NCBI GenBank assembly: GCA_028819215.1 | Contig: JAPPMG010000005.1 | Coordinates: 1 to 49,831, forward strand | Source of the DNA: Bryobacterales bacterium | Lineage (GTDB): Bacteria; Acidobacteriota; Terriglobia; Bryobacterales; UBA6623 | Direction of reading: 5' to 3' | DNA length: 49,831 nucleotides | Part shown: positions 1-9,547 of the stretch, piece by piece | Layout of the letters: each line of letters starts with the position of its first letter | How positions within the stretch are numbered: position 1 is the stretch's first letter | Position numbers and translations under genes: made by a program | Notes under the pieces: model-generated | The model's input: only the letters and a program-made list of their open reading frames with translations | Database searches by the model: none | What the model was told of the DNA's origin: nothing

Positions 1-66
1 GCGTAACAGATGAGAAACAGAAAATGACTAATTTGTTTTGGCTAGAGACCTTAGAGCGGCGAGCGC

Positions 67-3000
67 TCACCTCGGCGCAGCCTGGAGATCGACTTGACGC
101 AGCACCCACTCGTGCAACGTGGCGTAACCCGCATCCTCCGCCTCGTACCGGACACCGCCTTGATGCCCTTCTTCCTGTCCCGTCTGCAGGTTCAGCGGCT
201 TTCTCAGGATCAGGCTGCGCTCGGGATCTTCCAAGTCCACTCTGGCCTGGAGTTTGCGATAGTTCCCCAGCAACTCGGCGGCCTCGATATGCCCGGCATC
301 GTCAGGCGGGTTCAGGTATAGCGTCGGCACCCGCCCCGGAACACCGTGGCACGAGATGCAAGCGCGGCCATCGCGCTCGCTGATCCGATTCATCTCGGTG
401 AAGACATGGTCGCGGAAATACAGGACATCCTGGACGAACTCGTCCGACGCCTCCAATCGCGGCCCATCCCGCTCGTCTCGCGCCCCGATCAGCTTGCGCA
501 GTTCCTCGCCATAGCGCTCGTCATCGCTGGCAAGCAGGTTCTTGAGCCGATTGCGGATCGTGTTCACCGTTTCGTTCTCGACGTGCGCGACGATCGCCTT
601 GCGCACCTCGGGATTCCGCCGCAGCGCAGGCGAGCTCGCCAACTTAGCCGCAAGTTCGCGGGTCTCAACGGAGGAATCCGGCGAGAACCAGCGCACGAAC
701 ATTCCGACTACCTGACGCTTGGCCGCCGCGATTGGGTCGATCACTTCAACCCCGCTCTCGTCCGTGGTGAACTGCGACTGTGCCCCTTCCCAGGGTGTGA
801 GCTTGACGTAGTCCAAGCCGAACTTGAATTCCGGCTCCGCCTCGGCGTTCGTCCCCAGCATCGTGACCTTCAGGAGCGCTCGCGCGCCCGAGAGGTCAAA
901 TACCCCCATGCGCATGGGTCCGGTCGACGTGACTTCGTCGCGATAGAAGTCCGCCTGGTCCAGCACGAGTTCGCCGTCAAACTCAATGCGCACAATGCCA
1001 TGGGATGCGCCGTGCAGAATCGCTCCCAGCAATTCGTATTTGCCCGGCTGCGGTACCGGCACCGAATAGGAGATGTGCGCCCCTACCTTGCCCTCCTCCC
1101 AAATCAGGCCACTGTTGCCACTGGCGACACCGCCGGGAATGGCCTGGTCGGTGGTCCGGCCGAAGGTTAGCGCGGCCACCTCCAGATCCTCTGCCTCAAC
1201 CGCTCCCGCAACCGCTTCGGCCACTGTCTCACCGCCCTCTCTGAAAGCAAGCATCCACTCGGTGGAGTCGAGCCATAGGCGCGGATCGGCGGAGAGGTGG
1301 CTGAAGGCTTGCTTGCGATGCAGGCTGCGGTTCTCGCCCAGAATACGGGCGACCAACGGGGCGTAGGGAGACTCTTCCAGCGTCAGTGCCTCCGTTGGCG
1401 CAGGCTTTCCCAGCACGGCGCTCGCCGGTGTTCCAGCGGCGGCACGGGGCGAGCTCAAATCCAGTAGCAGACGGTAGAATTCTGCTTCGTCGGCCTCGCT
1501 GAGGCCGTCGAAGTCCCACTTCACCCTGGCCAAGAAGCCGGCCAAGGCATCTGCTTCGTCTTCTCGGTCAGTGTCCGCGTACAACCTCAATACTTCCAGC
1601 AGCGGCGCCAACGTCCCGCGGCGGCCTGGCAGAGAAAGCTCGCCTGGGTTGGCCAGCGCTCGCGCGGCAATCGCGACAATGCTTGGATCAGCGGTCTGCA
1701 ATAAGGACAGAATCGTGTCCTGCAGAGGTTTGTGCGTGACGCCGCGAGCCCCCTCAAGGGCAATTGAGCGCCATGGCACGTCTGCCTGGGCCTGGTCCTG
1801 ATACACGGCCAGCACCGCCTTGCCGAAGAGTTCGGTCGCACCGGGTGTGCTGTAAGCGAATTGGCCTGGGCTCTGCTGGTTGGCACGCTCCATGTAGTGG
1901 GAGGCGGCCATGGCGGTGAGCCTACGGTCGAGTAGCCGCCTGCGCTCTGGCGGAGCGGTCTCCCGCCACTCGAGCAATTCGCTGAACAGCGGTGCCAGTT
2001 CCGGATACTGCTGTGCAGCGAACTCCTCGCGAGTGATGTTGTTGACCTGGCCGTTGACGATGAACAGGGAAATCGTCGAGTAGCGCAGTGCCATGTCGAC
2101 GTGCGCTTCGGGCTCTTCCCGCAACAGCGCATCGATCCACGCTTGGTTGATGGGCTCGCGCATGGGCGGATTCCAGACCCACCAGTGCCACGCCGCCTTG
2201 AAGGCGTAAGCCCTCACGCCGGGATGGGGATCAACCATGCCGGCGGTCAGGATGCCGGCCAGTTCGGACAGGTCCACATTCACGCCGCTGCCGGGCAAAT
2301 GTGCCCGGGTCACCAACGCATGCATGACCGACTGGCGGGCGCGGTCGGTCCCATTGCGGTAGGCCTCAAAAAGTTCACCCCAGGCGCCGCCGTCTAGGAG
2401 CAGTTGGCGCATGGACCAAAACGCAGCTTCGCGGCAACTCTTGACCGGGTCGTCAAAATGCTTGATCAGCGTGGGCACCGCATCGTGCGCCAATGCCCCG
2501 CCGAGAGCCAGCAGTCCGTAGTACCTGACCTGCGGGAAAGCACTTCCCGTGAACTGCTTGAACAGCTCTGTGTGTTCCGGTCGGGCTGCGGCTTGGGCGG
2601 CCCGCGCCTTCGCAAGCGACTCCAGAAAGCCTTCCTCCGCAGCCACCGCGAACTCCTGATCGGGGGCAGCCTCCGGAGCGGGATGGAGACGGCTCAGGGC
2701 CCTGATGACATATGCGCTGGTCACGAATCCCGTCGCAGCTGCGGCATTCCATAGGCCGTAAGGGTATTGGTTGTCTAGGAGCCACCGCACACCCCGCTCA
2801 ACCACGGGATCGTCTGCCGTATAGCCTGCAGCCTCGAGCGCAATCAATGCCACCGCCGTCGCGGCGGGATAGCTGTGATCGTCGGGACGCACCCATTCGC
2901 CGTTCTCGCCCGCCTTGCCGGCGTTGAAGCCCCAGCCACCATCCTCGCGTTGCAGCGTCAGAATCCGGCTCAGATCGATTGCTGCCCTAGCCCGGAGGTC

Positions 3001-4869
3001 GGCATCCAACCTCTCAGCCTCTGCAATCCGACGCGGTGAATTGGTCAGCTTGCGCACCTGTTCGACATAGTCGCTAGGCCAGATGCGATGCACGAACTCG
3101 ACTCGGTGGCCGAAGTCGTCCGTGACCCGAATGTCGTCCCCGGTGGCGAGAATCTTGCGCCCCTTCTCTTCGATGCCGAAGAAGTAGCGCGGCTCGCCGG
3201 AGTCGCGCCACGAGCGCTCCAATACTTCGGCGGCGAACTTGAAGACCACGTTGGGCCCGAAGTTCGAGCCTCGCCCCGCGGCATTGATGCCCTTCGGATC
3301 GGCGGTTTGGAGCACGTAGTTCGCCGTGCGCCGCTGCCACTGTGCATGGACCTGCTTGGGTTCGTGAGTGCGCTCGTGCAACACGATGTTGCGCCCGGCA
3401 ACGCGGGTGCCGGCCGGCCCGTCGCCCAAATCATTCGGCGCGACACTGGTGTTGACCGCTGCGTCCTTGAGTTCGTTGGTCAGGCGGAGCGACTCATACA
3501 TCGTGTTGACCAAGCGCCGGTAGTTTTGCTCCACCCCGCGCGGGCCGTACCCGTTGCGAAACGCATCCGCCACGCCCCACACGCCGCTCTGGGTGTGACA
3601 GCTCATGCAGTTCTCGCCAAAGAGGGCCGTGGCGTCGCGCACGCGACGGTGCGGCGCTATGTTGCGCGGTCGATGGATGAGCCACGCATCGATCTCGGCA
3701 AGGTGGTAGTACACAGCCTGCCGTACGGCCTGGACGGGATCGGTGTACGGGGCCGGGTCGAAAAGGCGCACCTGCAGCTCGTAGTGCGGCTGGTTCGCCT
3801 CCACGCGCAGGTAGTACGTCTGCCCGGGCTCGAGCTGCCGCGTCACGAACGTCCGAAAGGACCGGTCCTGCTGGTGGGCCCGTTCGTTGATCGCCCTGCC
3901 CTGCTCGTAGGTATATACGGGAACCGGGCCGTCAACGACCGTGGCGGGTGGATGCACGTACGGAATGGGATTGAAGTTGGAAAAGTCGCGGCTATTGGGT
4001 ACGTCGCGCTCGCGCAGCTCCTCTGCGCTCGGACGGCCCTGCCTGTAGAACCGGATGCGAGCGCTCACTACGGGTTCGACGATCTGGAGGTTGGCGCTGA
4101 GATATTTCGGGGCTGTGCCTTGGTACTCAATGCGATACCAGTCGTCGGGAGTGTTGCCGGTGCTGGTGTTGTTGTAGTACTCGATATCGTCGGCACCGCC
4201 TACGACATACAGCGTGCCTGTCTCGTCCGCTTCACCGAACTGAAGCACGGTGGCCTGTTCCGGTGCGTTGTTCGGCTCCGCTTCCAAGACCAAGGAACCC
4301 GACGAGAGGGAGGTGACAGGCCGGATTCTGATGGCCACATCGGCACCATCGACCGCGGGAGTCACCGTTGGCAGCGGCGTCGCCAGCGGCGCCAAGCCCG
4401 TGTCGTGGGGGATTGGCCCAAGCGGCTGCTCGCGATCCAGTACCGGTTCGAGGCGGATCGAATATGTGCCTGAGACCGGAGCGCGATAGACCAGATGCAG
4501 GTCGGGATCCAGGGCATGCAGTACCTTGGACCAATCTGCAGTGGCGATGACGCTGGGATCGCCCCGATCGCCCGCGAAGCCGGAATTGGGCAGCTCCGGG
4601 CCGGACCAGCGGACTTCGATCCGAGCGTTCGGAGGCAGGCCGGAAGGCTCTACCAGTTGCAGAGAAATGTCAAATGCCGCTCCCTCCTCTAGGGCCCACT
4701 CCGCGCTCCACGGTGCAGCGACGGACACAGTCCGGGAATAGCCGGCATCTCCTGTCAGTGAGAGCGCCAGAGTCGGGGCCAGTAACGGCGCGACAGCGCA
4801 CGCACATAGCCGGGTCCCCCAGCGAAGAAACGGATTGAATCGCGTAGTGTCCACGGCGTTCCGCCTCAA
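67..4869 (-). CDS. Large secreted two-heme c-type cytochrome with cyclase-like and HEAT-like regions
   Basis: This 1600-residue protein has an N-terminal signal sequence (hydrophobic stretch about residues 20-37) and so acts outside the cytoplasm. Two heme c attachment sites are visible: C421-M-S-C-H425 and C1504-I-S-C-H1508. The N-terminal third looks like beta-sandwich pre-peptidase modules. After the first heme comes a squalene-cyclase/prenyltransferase-like stretch (QREDGGWGF, RGVRWLLDNQ), then helical HEAT-like repeats, then a carbohydrate-binding-like sandwich around residues 1250-1380, and the second heme domain at the end. Such proteins occur with DUF1549/DUF1553 cytochromes; no substrate is known to me. 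The start is TTG at 4869; GTG at 4854 is an alternative. It is transcribed alone, away from the sugar isomerase gene. A role as an electron-carrying binding protein for polymeric sugars is inference. Confidence 0.8.
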   Translation of the reverse strand: MRRNAVDTTRFNPFLRWGTRLCACAVAPLLAPTLALSLTGDAGYSRTVSVAAPWSAEWALEEGAAFDISLQLVEPSGLPPNARIEVRWSGPELPNSGFAGDRGDPSVIATADWSKVLHALDPDLHLVYRAPVSGTYSIRLEPVLDREQPLGPIPHDTGLAPLATPLPTVTPAVDGADVAIRIRPVTSLSSGSLVLEAEPNNAPEQATVLQFGEADETGTLYVVGGADDIEYYNNTSTGNTPDDWYRIEYQGTAPKYLSANLQIVEPVVSARIRFYRQGRPSAEELRERDVPNSRDFSNFNPIPYVHPPATVVDGPVPVYTYEQGRAINERAHQQDRSFRTFVTRQLEPGQTYYLRVEANQPHYELQVRLFDPAPYTDPVQAVRQAVYYHLAEIDAWLIHRPRNIAPHRRVRDATALFGENCMSCHTQSGVWGVADAFRNGYGPRGVEQNYRRLVNTMYESLRLTNELKDAAVNTSVAPNDLGDGPAGTRVAGRNIVLHERTHEPKQVHAQWQRRTANYVLQTADPKGINAAGRGSNFGPNVVFKFAAEVLERSWRDSGEPRYFFGIEEKGRKILATGDDIRVTDDFGHRVEFVHRIWPSDYVEQVRKLTNSPRRIAEAERLDADLRARAAIDLSRILTLQREDGGWGFNAGKAGENGEWVRPDDHSYPAATAVALIALEAAGYTADDPVVERGVRWLLDNQYPYGLWNAAAATGFVTSAYVIRALSRLHPAPEAAPDQEFAVAAEEGFLESLAKARAAQAAARPEHTELFKQFTGSAFPQVRYYGLLALGGALAHDAVPTLIKHFDDPVKSCREAAFWSMRQLLLDGGAWGELFEAYRNGTDRARQSVMHALVTRAHLPGSGVNVDLSELAGILTAGMVDPHPGVRAYAFKAAWHWWVWNPPMREPINQAWIDALLREEPEAHVDMALRYSTISLFIVNGQVNNITREEFAAQQYPELAPLFSELLEWRETAPPERRRLLDRRLTAMAASHYMERANQQSPGQFAYSTPGATELFGKAVLAVYQDQAQADVPWRSIALEGARGVTHKPLQDTILSLLQTADPSIVAIAARALANPGELSLPGRRGTLAPLLEVLRLYADTDREDEADALAGFLARVKWDFDGLSEADEAEFYRLLLDLSSPRAAAGTPASAVLGKPAPTEALTLEESPYAPLVARILGENRSLHRKQAFSHLSADPRLWLDSTEWMLAFREGGETVAEAVAGAVEAEDLEVAALTFGRTTDQAIPGGVASGNSGLIWEEGKVGAHISYSVPVPQPGKYELLGAILHGASHGIVRIEFDGELVLDQADFYRDEVTSTGPMRMGVFDLSGARALLKVTMLGTNAEAEPEFKFGLDYVKLTPWEGAQSQFTTDESGVEVIDPIAAAKRQVVGMFVRWFSPDSSVETRELAAKLASSPALRRNPEVRKAIVAHVENETVNTIRNRLKNLLASDDERYGEELRKLIGARDERDGPRLEASDEFVQDVLYFRDHVFTEMNRISERDGRACISCHGVPGRVPTLYLNPPDDAGHIEAAELLGNYRKLQARVDLEDPERSLILRKPLNLQTGQEEGHQGGVRYEAEDAGYATLHEWVLRQVDLQAAPR

Positions 4870-5327
4870 TACTACCCGAATCCCGCTCCGCGAAGAGCAG
4901 TCATCGCAGGGTCACCGAAAAGTCGTGTAGGCGGAATAGGCTGGGGGCGAGGACCAGACAGTGCCTGAAGGTTGGGGGCTCCCGAGGGTGCGAGTGTGCA
5001 ATCGCAAGCTGGATTCCGTCTGGGCTGGCTATTGGTGGCAACCATCGGCGCCGAAGAGGAACTGCTGGCCATCTTGTTGCAGAATCAATCGCCAGACCGC
5101 TGAGTTCAAGCGCTCGGTTCCAACGCGCGATCAGCAACTGAGCGGACGCTTGACTGGCGGGAATTCCGCCAATACTTTCACTTGGACGCTATAGGAACTT
5201 TCATTTGGACGGTATCGAAACTTTCATTTGGCCGCACTTTGGATCTGCAATCAGACAGTGCTTGGAACGCGATCCTACCGATTCCTGACAGGACCGCTCG
5301 TGCGATCGATATGCCAAACTAACCGTC
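4870..5327. other. Intergenic region between divergent genes
   Basis: This 458-base stretch separates the minus-strand cytochrome from the plus-strand sugar isomerase. I see no convincing gene in it. Its right half carries three 15-base direct repeats, listed separately. Promoters for both divergent genes should lie here, but I cannot point to clear -35/-10 boxes. Confidence 0.5.
5174..5234. repeat. Three 15-bp direct repeats with exact 23-bp period
   Basis: Three near-identical units, consensus ACTTTCATTTGGACG, start at 5174, 5197 and 5220. The first differs at one base and the third at one base. The period is exactly 23 bp, so the units sit on nearly the same face of the helix. They lie about 95 bp upstream of the sugar isomerase start. 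They could be operators for a regulator, or the multiple transposase-binding sites found at the ends of IS21-type elements; no transposase gene is left next to them. Confidence 0.75.
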
Positions 5328-6383
5328 ATGGGCGATTCTCGCAGGGATTTTCTCCGTTCAAGCTTGGCGCTAGCGAGCGTGTCCCAAGTGGCAGCTGTCA
5401 CGACCGAGCCAAAGCGCGGCATGGGAATCGGCACGGCCGCATACATGCAGCGCGGCCGTGCAGATCAGAAGGTCGAGCGCACCCAGCGCTTCACCGCGAC
5501 CTTGCGCTTTTTGGAGCATTGCAACAGCGTAGGCGCGGCGGGGATCCAAGCTCCCCTGACCGAGCTGAGCGATGAGTACGCGGGGCGGGTGCGTGCCAAG
5601 GCCGAAGAGTACGGCATGTACGTGGAGGTCTCTGCCCGCTTGCCCAAGAATGACTCCGACGAGTTGGATGTTTTCGAGCGGACCGTTCGCGCGACCAAGG
5701 CTGCGGGCGGGAGCGTGATTCGCACGGTGATGCTGGGCGGGCGCCGTTACGAGACGTTCAAGACTCTCGAGGACTGGAAGGAGTTCGTCCGAGTGAGCTG
5801 GCGGTCTCTGAGCCGCGCCGAGCCAATCCTGCGCCGCCACAAGGTACGGCTCGCCTTAGAGAACCACAAGGACTGGCGCATCGACGAGATGCTGAAGATC
5901 CTCAAACGCATCGAGAGCGAGTGGGTGGGCGTCACCGTTGACACGGGCAACAACATGTCGTTGCTGGAGGACCCTCTCGACACAGTCCGTGCGTTCGCTC
6001 CGTACGCCACGTCCGTGCATCTGAAGGACATGGGTGTCGAGGCGTACGAAGACGGCTTCCTGCTCGCCGAAGTTCCGTTCGGAACCGGTTGCCTTGACAT
6101 GCCTGCAGTGGTTGAGACGATTCGATCAGCCCGCCCGGAAGTGCGTTTCACGCTCGAAATGATCACGCGCGATCCGCTGGAAATACCCTGTCTCCGCAAG
6201 CACTACTGGATCACGATGGGCCGGGTTCCCGGAGCGGACCTGGCGGCGTCACTCTCGGCCGTCCAAAGCCATGGCAGACCGCTGCCTCTTATCAATCAAC
6301 TCGCCGAGCAGGAGCGCTTCAAGATCGAGGAGAACAACAACCGCGCCTGCCTGGAGTACGCCAAGGCGAAGCTCGAACTGTAA
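5328..6383 (+). CDS. Tat-exported sugar phosphate isomerase/epimerase-like TIM barrel
   Basis: The 351-residue protein opens with a twin-arginine signal (SRRDFLRSS, residues 4-12) and continues as a xylose-isomerase-like TIM barrel. The expected metal ligands are visible at strand ends: E178 in ALENHKDW, D205 in VTVDTGNN, H231 in SVHLKDM and E277 in FTLEMI. Family members isomerise or epimerise sugars and related keto compounds with a divalent metal; the substrate here is unknown. The Tat signal places it in the periplasm, where a Tat-exported Gfo/Idh/MocA oxidoreductase encoded next door, convergently, may act on the same sugars. The ATG at 5328 gives the complete Tat signal. Convergent spacing to the neighbour is 89 bases. 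Confidence 0.85.
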   Translation: MGDSRRDFLRSSLALASVSQVAAVTTEPKRGMGIGTAAYMQRGRADQKVERTQRFTATLRFLEHCNSVGAAGIQAPLTELSDEYAGRVRAKAEEYGMYVEVSARLPKNDSDELDVFERTVRATKAAGGSVIRTVMLGGRRYETFKTLEDWKEFVRVSWRSLSRAEPILRRHKVRLALENHKDWRIDEMLKILKRIESEWVGVTVDTGNNMSLLEDPLDTVRAFAPYATSVHLKDMGVEAYEDGFLLAEVPFGTGCLDMPAVVETIRSARPEVRFTLEMITRDPLEIPCLRKHYWITMGRVPGADLAASLSAVQSHGRPLPLINQLAEQERFKIEENNNRACLEYAKAKLEL

Positions 6384-6472
6384 GCCGCGGCTACCAATGG
6401 TCCGCGCCGGTTACTCCCGGGACCTAAGCACTCACAACGCTGCGAACCGGCGACCGCGGCCGTGGGGTGCGG

Positions 6473-7876
6473 CTAGATGCTGATTGCGTCCCAAGGCTTG
6501 CGTGCCTTACGGCCGAGCATTCGCGATGCCTCCGCATCGCCCTCGAAATCCTCGCGCTCGCCGTTCCACTTGAGCTTGCGCCCGGCATGGTAGGCAATGT
6601 TGCCGAGATGGGCTATCAGTGATGAGCGGTGGCCCGTGAGCGCGTCCGATCGAGGTTCCTCGCCATCGCGCACGCAGCGTACAAAATGCTCCGCGTGGAG
6701 TTGGGACGGCTCGCTCCCGGTCTTGTGCATCCTCTTGAGCCTGCTCTTCGCAAAGGCGTCTCTGTCTCCGAGGGACCCGCCGTATGCGCCCGTTTCGGGA
6801 ATGATCTCGTAGCCGAGCCGGTCCGCGATGAGCGTCCCGTTACTGCCGTAGAACGCCATCCCATTGGGACGGTTCTCGGGCGCGCGCGCACCGTGCAGCG
6901 GCATGCCCTTGGTCAAGCGACCCATGCTGCCGAACGAGTTGATGTTGCACGTTTCGTAGCTCAGCACGAAGCCGGGATACTCCAGAGTCACCTGGAGCAG
7001 GTCGGGCTGGTCGCTCATGCCACCCACGGCGAAGCGCCCGCCAGCAGCGGCCACACTCTTGGGGCGATCTTGGCCCATGATTTGGTGGATCGTGTCGAAA
7101 CGGTGCGTACCGAAGTCAGTGATCCAGCCCCCCGCGTAGTCGAAGAACATCCGGTACGTTCGCAGGAAGCGCATCTCGTTGAACGGCACCCAAGGAGCGG
7201 GTCCAAGATAGAAATCCCAGTCCAGGCCTGAGGGCGGGTCAGAATCCGGCTTTGTGCCGGGTCCAACCGGCATTAGGTTGGCGTAGTTCCAGACGCGGAC
7301 GAAATGGACATCCTTGAGCACCGCACCCTGGACGATCTCGGTAGCTTCTTGCAGGTGCGGCGCGGAGCGGTGCTGCGTGCCGGTCAGAAACACGGCCTTG
7401 GAGCGCGCCGCGGCGGCCACCATGGCCTTGCCCTCCAAGACGTTATGGCCCAGCGGCTTTTCGACGTAGACGTGCTTGCCCGCCTCGAGTGCCGCCACGG
7501 CAGGAAGGGCGTGCCAGTGATCCGGCGTCGCAACGTGAATCGCGTCGATGTCCTTGTCGTCCATCACGCGGCGAAAGTCCTTGCCGACCTTGCCGCTGCC
7601 GCCTGCTAGTTCTTCACGGGCCGCTTCTGCCTGCTTGTCGTAGACATCGCAGAAGTAGCCGTATTCAACTCCTTCGAGTGCCGCGGCCTTGGCCGCCACG
7701 CTCTTGCCACGACCGCCGCATCCAACGAGCGCGATGCGCAGGCGTGAGTTCGCCCCGGCCACCCGGGACGCTGAGGCCGCGGTTACTGCAGTTGCTCCCG
7801 CAGTCCGTAAGAAGCGACGGCGCTGCATCCGGTCGCTGGGAGCGGCGGCGTTGGCCGCTTGATCCTGTCGTTGCAT
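6473..7876 (-). CDS. Tat-exported Gfo/Idh/MocA family oxidoreductase
   Basis: The 467-residue protein has a Tat signal (RRRFLRTAG, residues 19-27) after a short leader; ATG at 7828 (residue 17) is an alternative start. A Rossmann nucleotide-binding loop GCGGRG is at residues 52-57 and the family signature EKP is at 139-141, followed by the C-terminal alpha/beta domain. Such enzymes oxidise or reduce sugars or inositols with a tightly bound NAD(P). Because it is exported, the cofactor probably stays bound and is recycled by a second substrate or an electron carrier. Nearby cytochromes and the exported isomerase fit a periplasmic pathway through keto-sugars; this role is inferred, and the actual substrate cannot be read from the sequence. 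Confidence 0.87.
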   Translation of the reverse strand: MQRQDQAANAAAPSDRMQRRRFLRTAGATAVTAASASRVAGANSRLRIALVGCGGRGKSVAAKAAALEGVEYGYFCDVYDKQAEAAREELAGGSGKVGKDFRRVMDDKDIDAIHVATPDHWHALPAVAALEAGKHVYVEKPLGHNVLEGKAMVAAAARSKAVFLTGTQHRSAPHLQEATEIVQGAVLKDVHFVRVWNYANLMPVGPGTKPDSDPPSGLDWDFYLGPAPWVPFNEMRFLRTYRMFFDYAGGWITDFGTHRFDTIHQIMGQDRPKSVAAAGGRFAVGGMSDQPDLLQVTLEYPGFVLSYETCNINSFGSMGRLTKGMPLHGARAPENRPNGMAFYGSNGTLIADRLGYEIIPETGAYGGSLGDRDAFAKSRLKRMHKTGSEPSQLHAEHFVRCVRDGEEPRSDALTGHRSSLIAHLGNIAYHAGRKLKWNGEREDFEGDAEASRMLGRKARKPWDAISI

Positions 7877-8085
7877 GCGTTCGATCCAATGCGGTCGCTG
7901 ACCGCAAACTCCTAGGCATCAATCCTCAGAAGCCCTATCCACCTTAACCGATAGAGCGAGATCGGAGGACGCCATAGCCATAGAGGTGGGGCATCAGGTC
8001 GGCACACGCACGTTCGTCGCAGTAGTTGCGTGGGAGAGGGATCTCTCGGGGGGCCTTGAACAGCTTGTAGCTGGCGGACCGCACC

Positions 8086-9294
8086 CTAAGGGGCCTTGAC
8101 GTTATAGGCGTAAAGCCTCTCTTGGTCGCGCAGATACAGCGTGCCGTCGGCAATGACAGGAAGCGTCCAAGTCGGATAGTCTCTGCTTCCAATTTCGAAG
8201 CGCGAGATTTCGCGGTATTCGCCGGGATCGGGCTCCACCAGGCCAACCATGCCGTCGTCCGAGAGGATGTAGAGTCGGCCGTCGGCAAGGATCATCTGCC
8301 CCTTGCCAACAGAACGATCGCGCCACGCTACCTCGCCCGTCTCGAACTCCATCGCAGTAAGGATCCGACCGGAAAATCCGTACAAGTGGTCATCGATGAG
8401 TATCGAAGTACTGTAGTGGTTCCTCATGTCCCGGTTGAAATAGACCTCGGAAGCGGTGGTGGAGCCACCTGTGCTCTCCAAGCGGAGCAATGCGCAACCC
8501 GTGCCATAGGAGGATGAAAAGAAGGCTAGGTTGTCACGCACGACCGGCGTGGCTACGTTGGCCGTCGAGTTGCTAACCGGTTGGTAGCGCCAGAGCAACT
8601 CGCCGTTGGTGGCCAGGACACCGACCGCCGCTTCCCCTGTAAAGAACAGGTACTGCCGTACTCCATCGATTTCAACGGCCACGCCGGACGAATAGCCTGC
8701 CTCGTCACTCTGGGTTTTCCAAAGCTCTTTTCCCGTCGCCTTGTCTAGCGCGACGATCGAGGCTCGGCGGCCTCCGGCGTTGACAACTAGGCGGTCTCCG
8801 TCAATCAAAGGAGATTCGCTGATTCCCCAGCTGATGTTCCTCGCCCCATATGTCTTGAGCAGGTGCTTTTCCCAGATCTTTGCTCCGGTCGAGGCGTCGG
8901 CGCAAATCAGGTTTCCGTCTCCGCCGAGCGCGTAGACGCGATCCCCGTCGACTGTTGGAGTACCTCGCGGGCCACCCCCGCGGCGATTGGAGTACGGCCT
9001 GCCATGCTCAGTCTCCCATGCGATCTTCCCTGTTTCGGCATCAAGAGCGATCAAGTACTGCTTGCCGTCTTTGACGCCCTGGGTGAAGAGCATGCCGTTG
9101 GCGAAAGCGAGAGACGAGTAGCCCTCACCGAGAGACTCGACCTGCCAAACCTTTTCCGGACCGGACTCCGGCCAAGTTGCAAGCAATCCCGATTCAGGCG
9201 ACTTGCCGTCCCGATCGGGACCGAGCCATTGATTCCACTCCGCTGCAGCGAGCGGCAAGAGGGCAACGGACAGGAGTAGGCAAGCTGAGCGCAT
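8086..9294 (-). CDS. Secreted PQQ-like beta-propeller repeat protein
   Basis: The 402-residue protein has a Sec signal peptide ending near residue 18 (LLLSVALLPLAAA). It then shows repeated beta-propeller blades of the PQQ-dependent dehydrogenase/BamB type, with recurring patterns such as ALDAETGKIAWE, CADASTGAKIWEKH and ALDKATGKELWK. No quinoprotein active-site residues or heme motif can be identified, so an enzymatic role is not supported; it may be a scaffold or binding protein in the periplasm. It is on the same strand as the Gfo/Idh/MocA gene and upstream of it by about 210 bases, so cotranscription is possible but not certain. Confidence 0.85.
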   Translation of the reverse strand: MRSACLLLSVALLPLAAAEWNQWLGPDRDGKSPESGLLATWPESGPEKVWQVESLGEGYSSLAFANGMLFTQGVKDGKQYLIALDAETGKIAWETEHGRPYSNRRGGGPRGTPTVDGDRVYALGGDGNLICADASTGAKIWEKHLLKTYGARNISWGISESPLIDGDRLVVNAGGRRASIVALDKATGKELWKTQSDEAGYSSGVAVEIDGVRQYLFFTGEAAVGVLATNGELLWRYQPVSNSTANVATPVVRDNLAFFSSSYGTGCALLRLESTGGSTTASEVYFNRDMRNHYSTSILIDDHLYGFSGRILTAMEFETGEVAWRDRSVGKGQMILADGRLYILSDDGMVGLVEPDPGEYREISRFEIGSRDYPTWTLPVIADGTLYLRDQERLYAYNVKAP

Positions 9295-9547
9295 GGAACC
9301 GGGAAGATCTGCGGAGTGCTAAGTGAGGTCGGTGGTAGCTCGACGAAACGAGCTAGACGACTCAGACTGTCATTATGGCAAGCCGCTACGATCCGTGAAT
9401 ACTGTGAAGCCTCATAGGATTGATCGAAGGCGGTGACGGCTGGACCATAAATCGAATCAATCGGTGGAGATCCCGACTACCTCGAAACCGAGGGTGCGGG
9501 CAGCTATAGCCTTGATCCGATCGCTCCCACGCCCTCTATGCGTTGCG
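9295..9547. other. Intergenic region without recognised gene
   Basis: About 250 bases between the beta-propeller gene and the end of the DUF1549/DUF1553 gene. I see no open frame resembling a protein and no clear terminator. The promoter of the beta-propeller gene should lie here. Confidence 0.4.

Noticed and set aside
3088..4473. 461-codon plus-strand open frame
   Set aside because: It lies antisense inside the two-heme cytochrome gene, has no family pattern, and is a by-product of high G+C.
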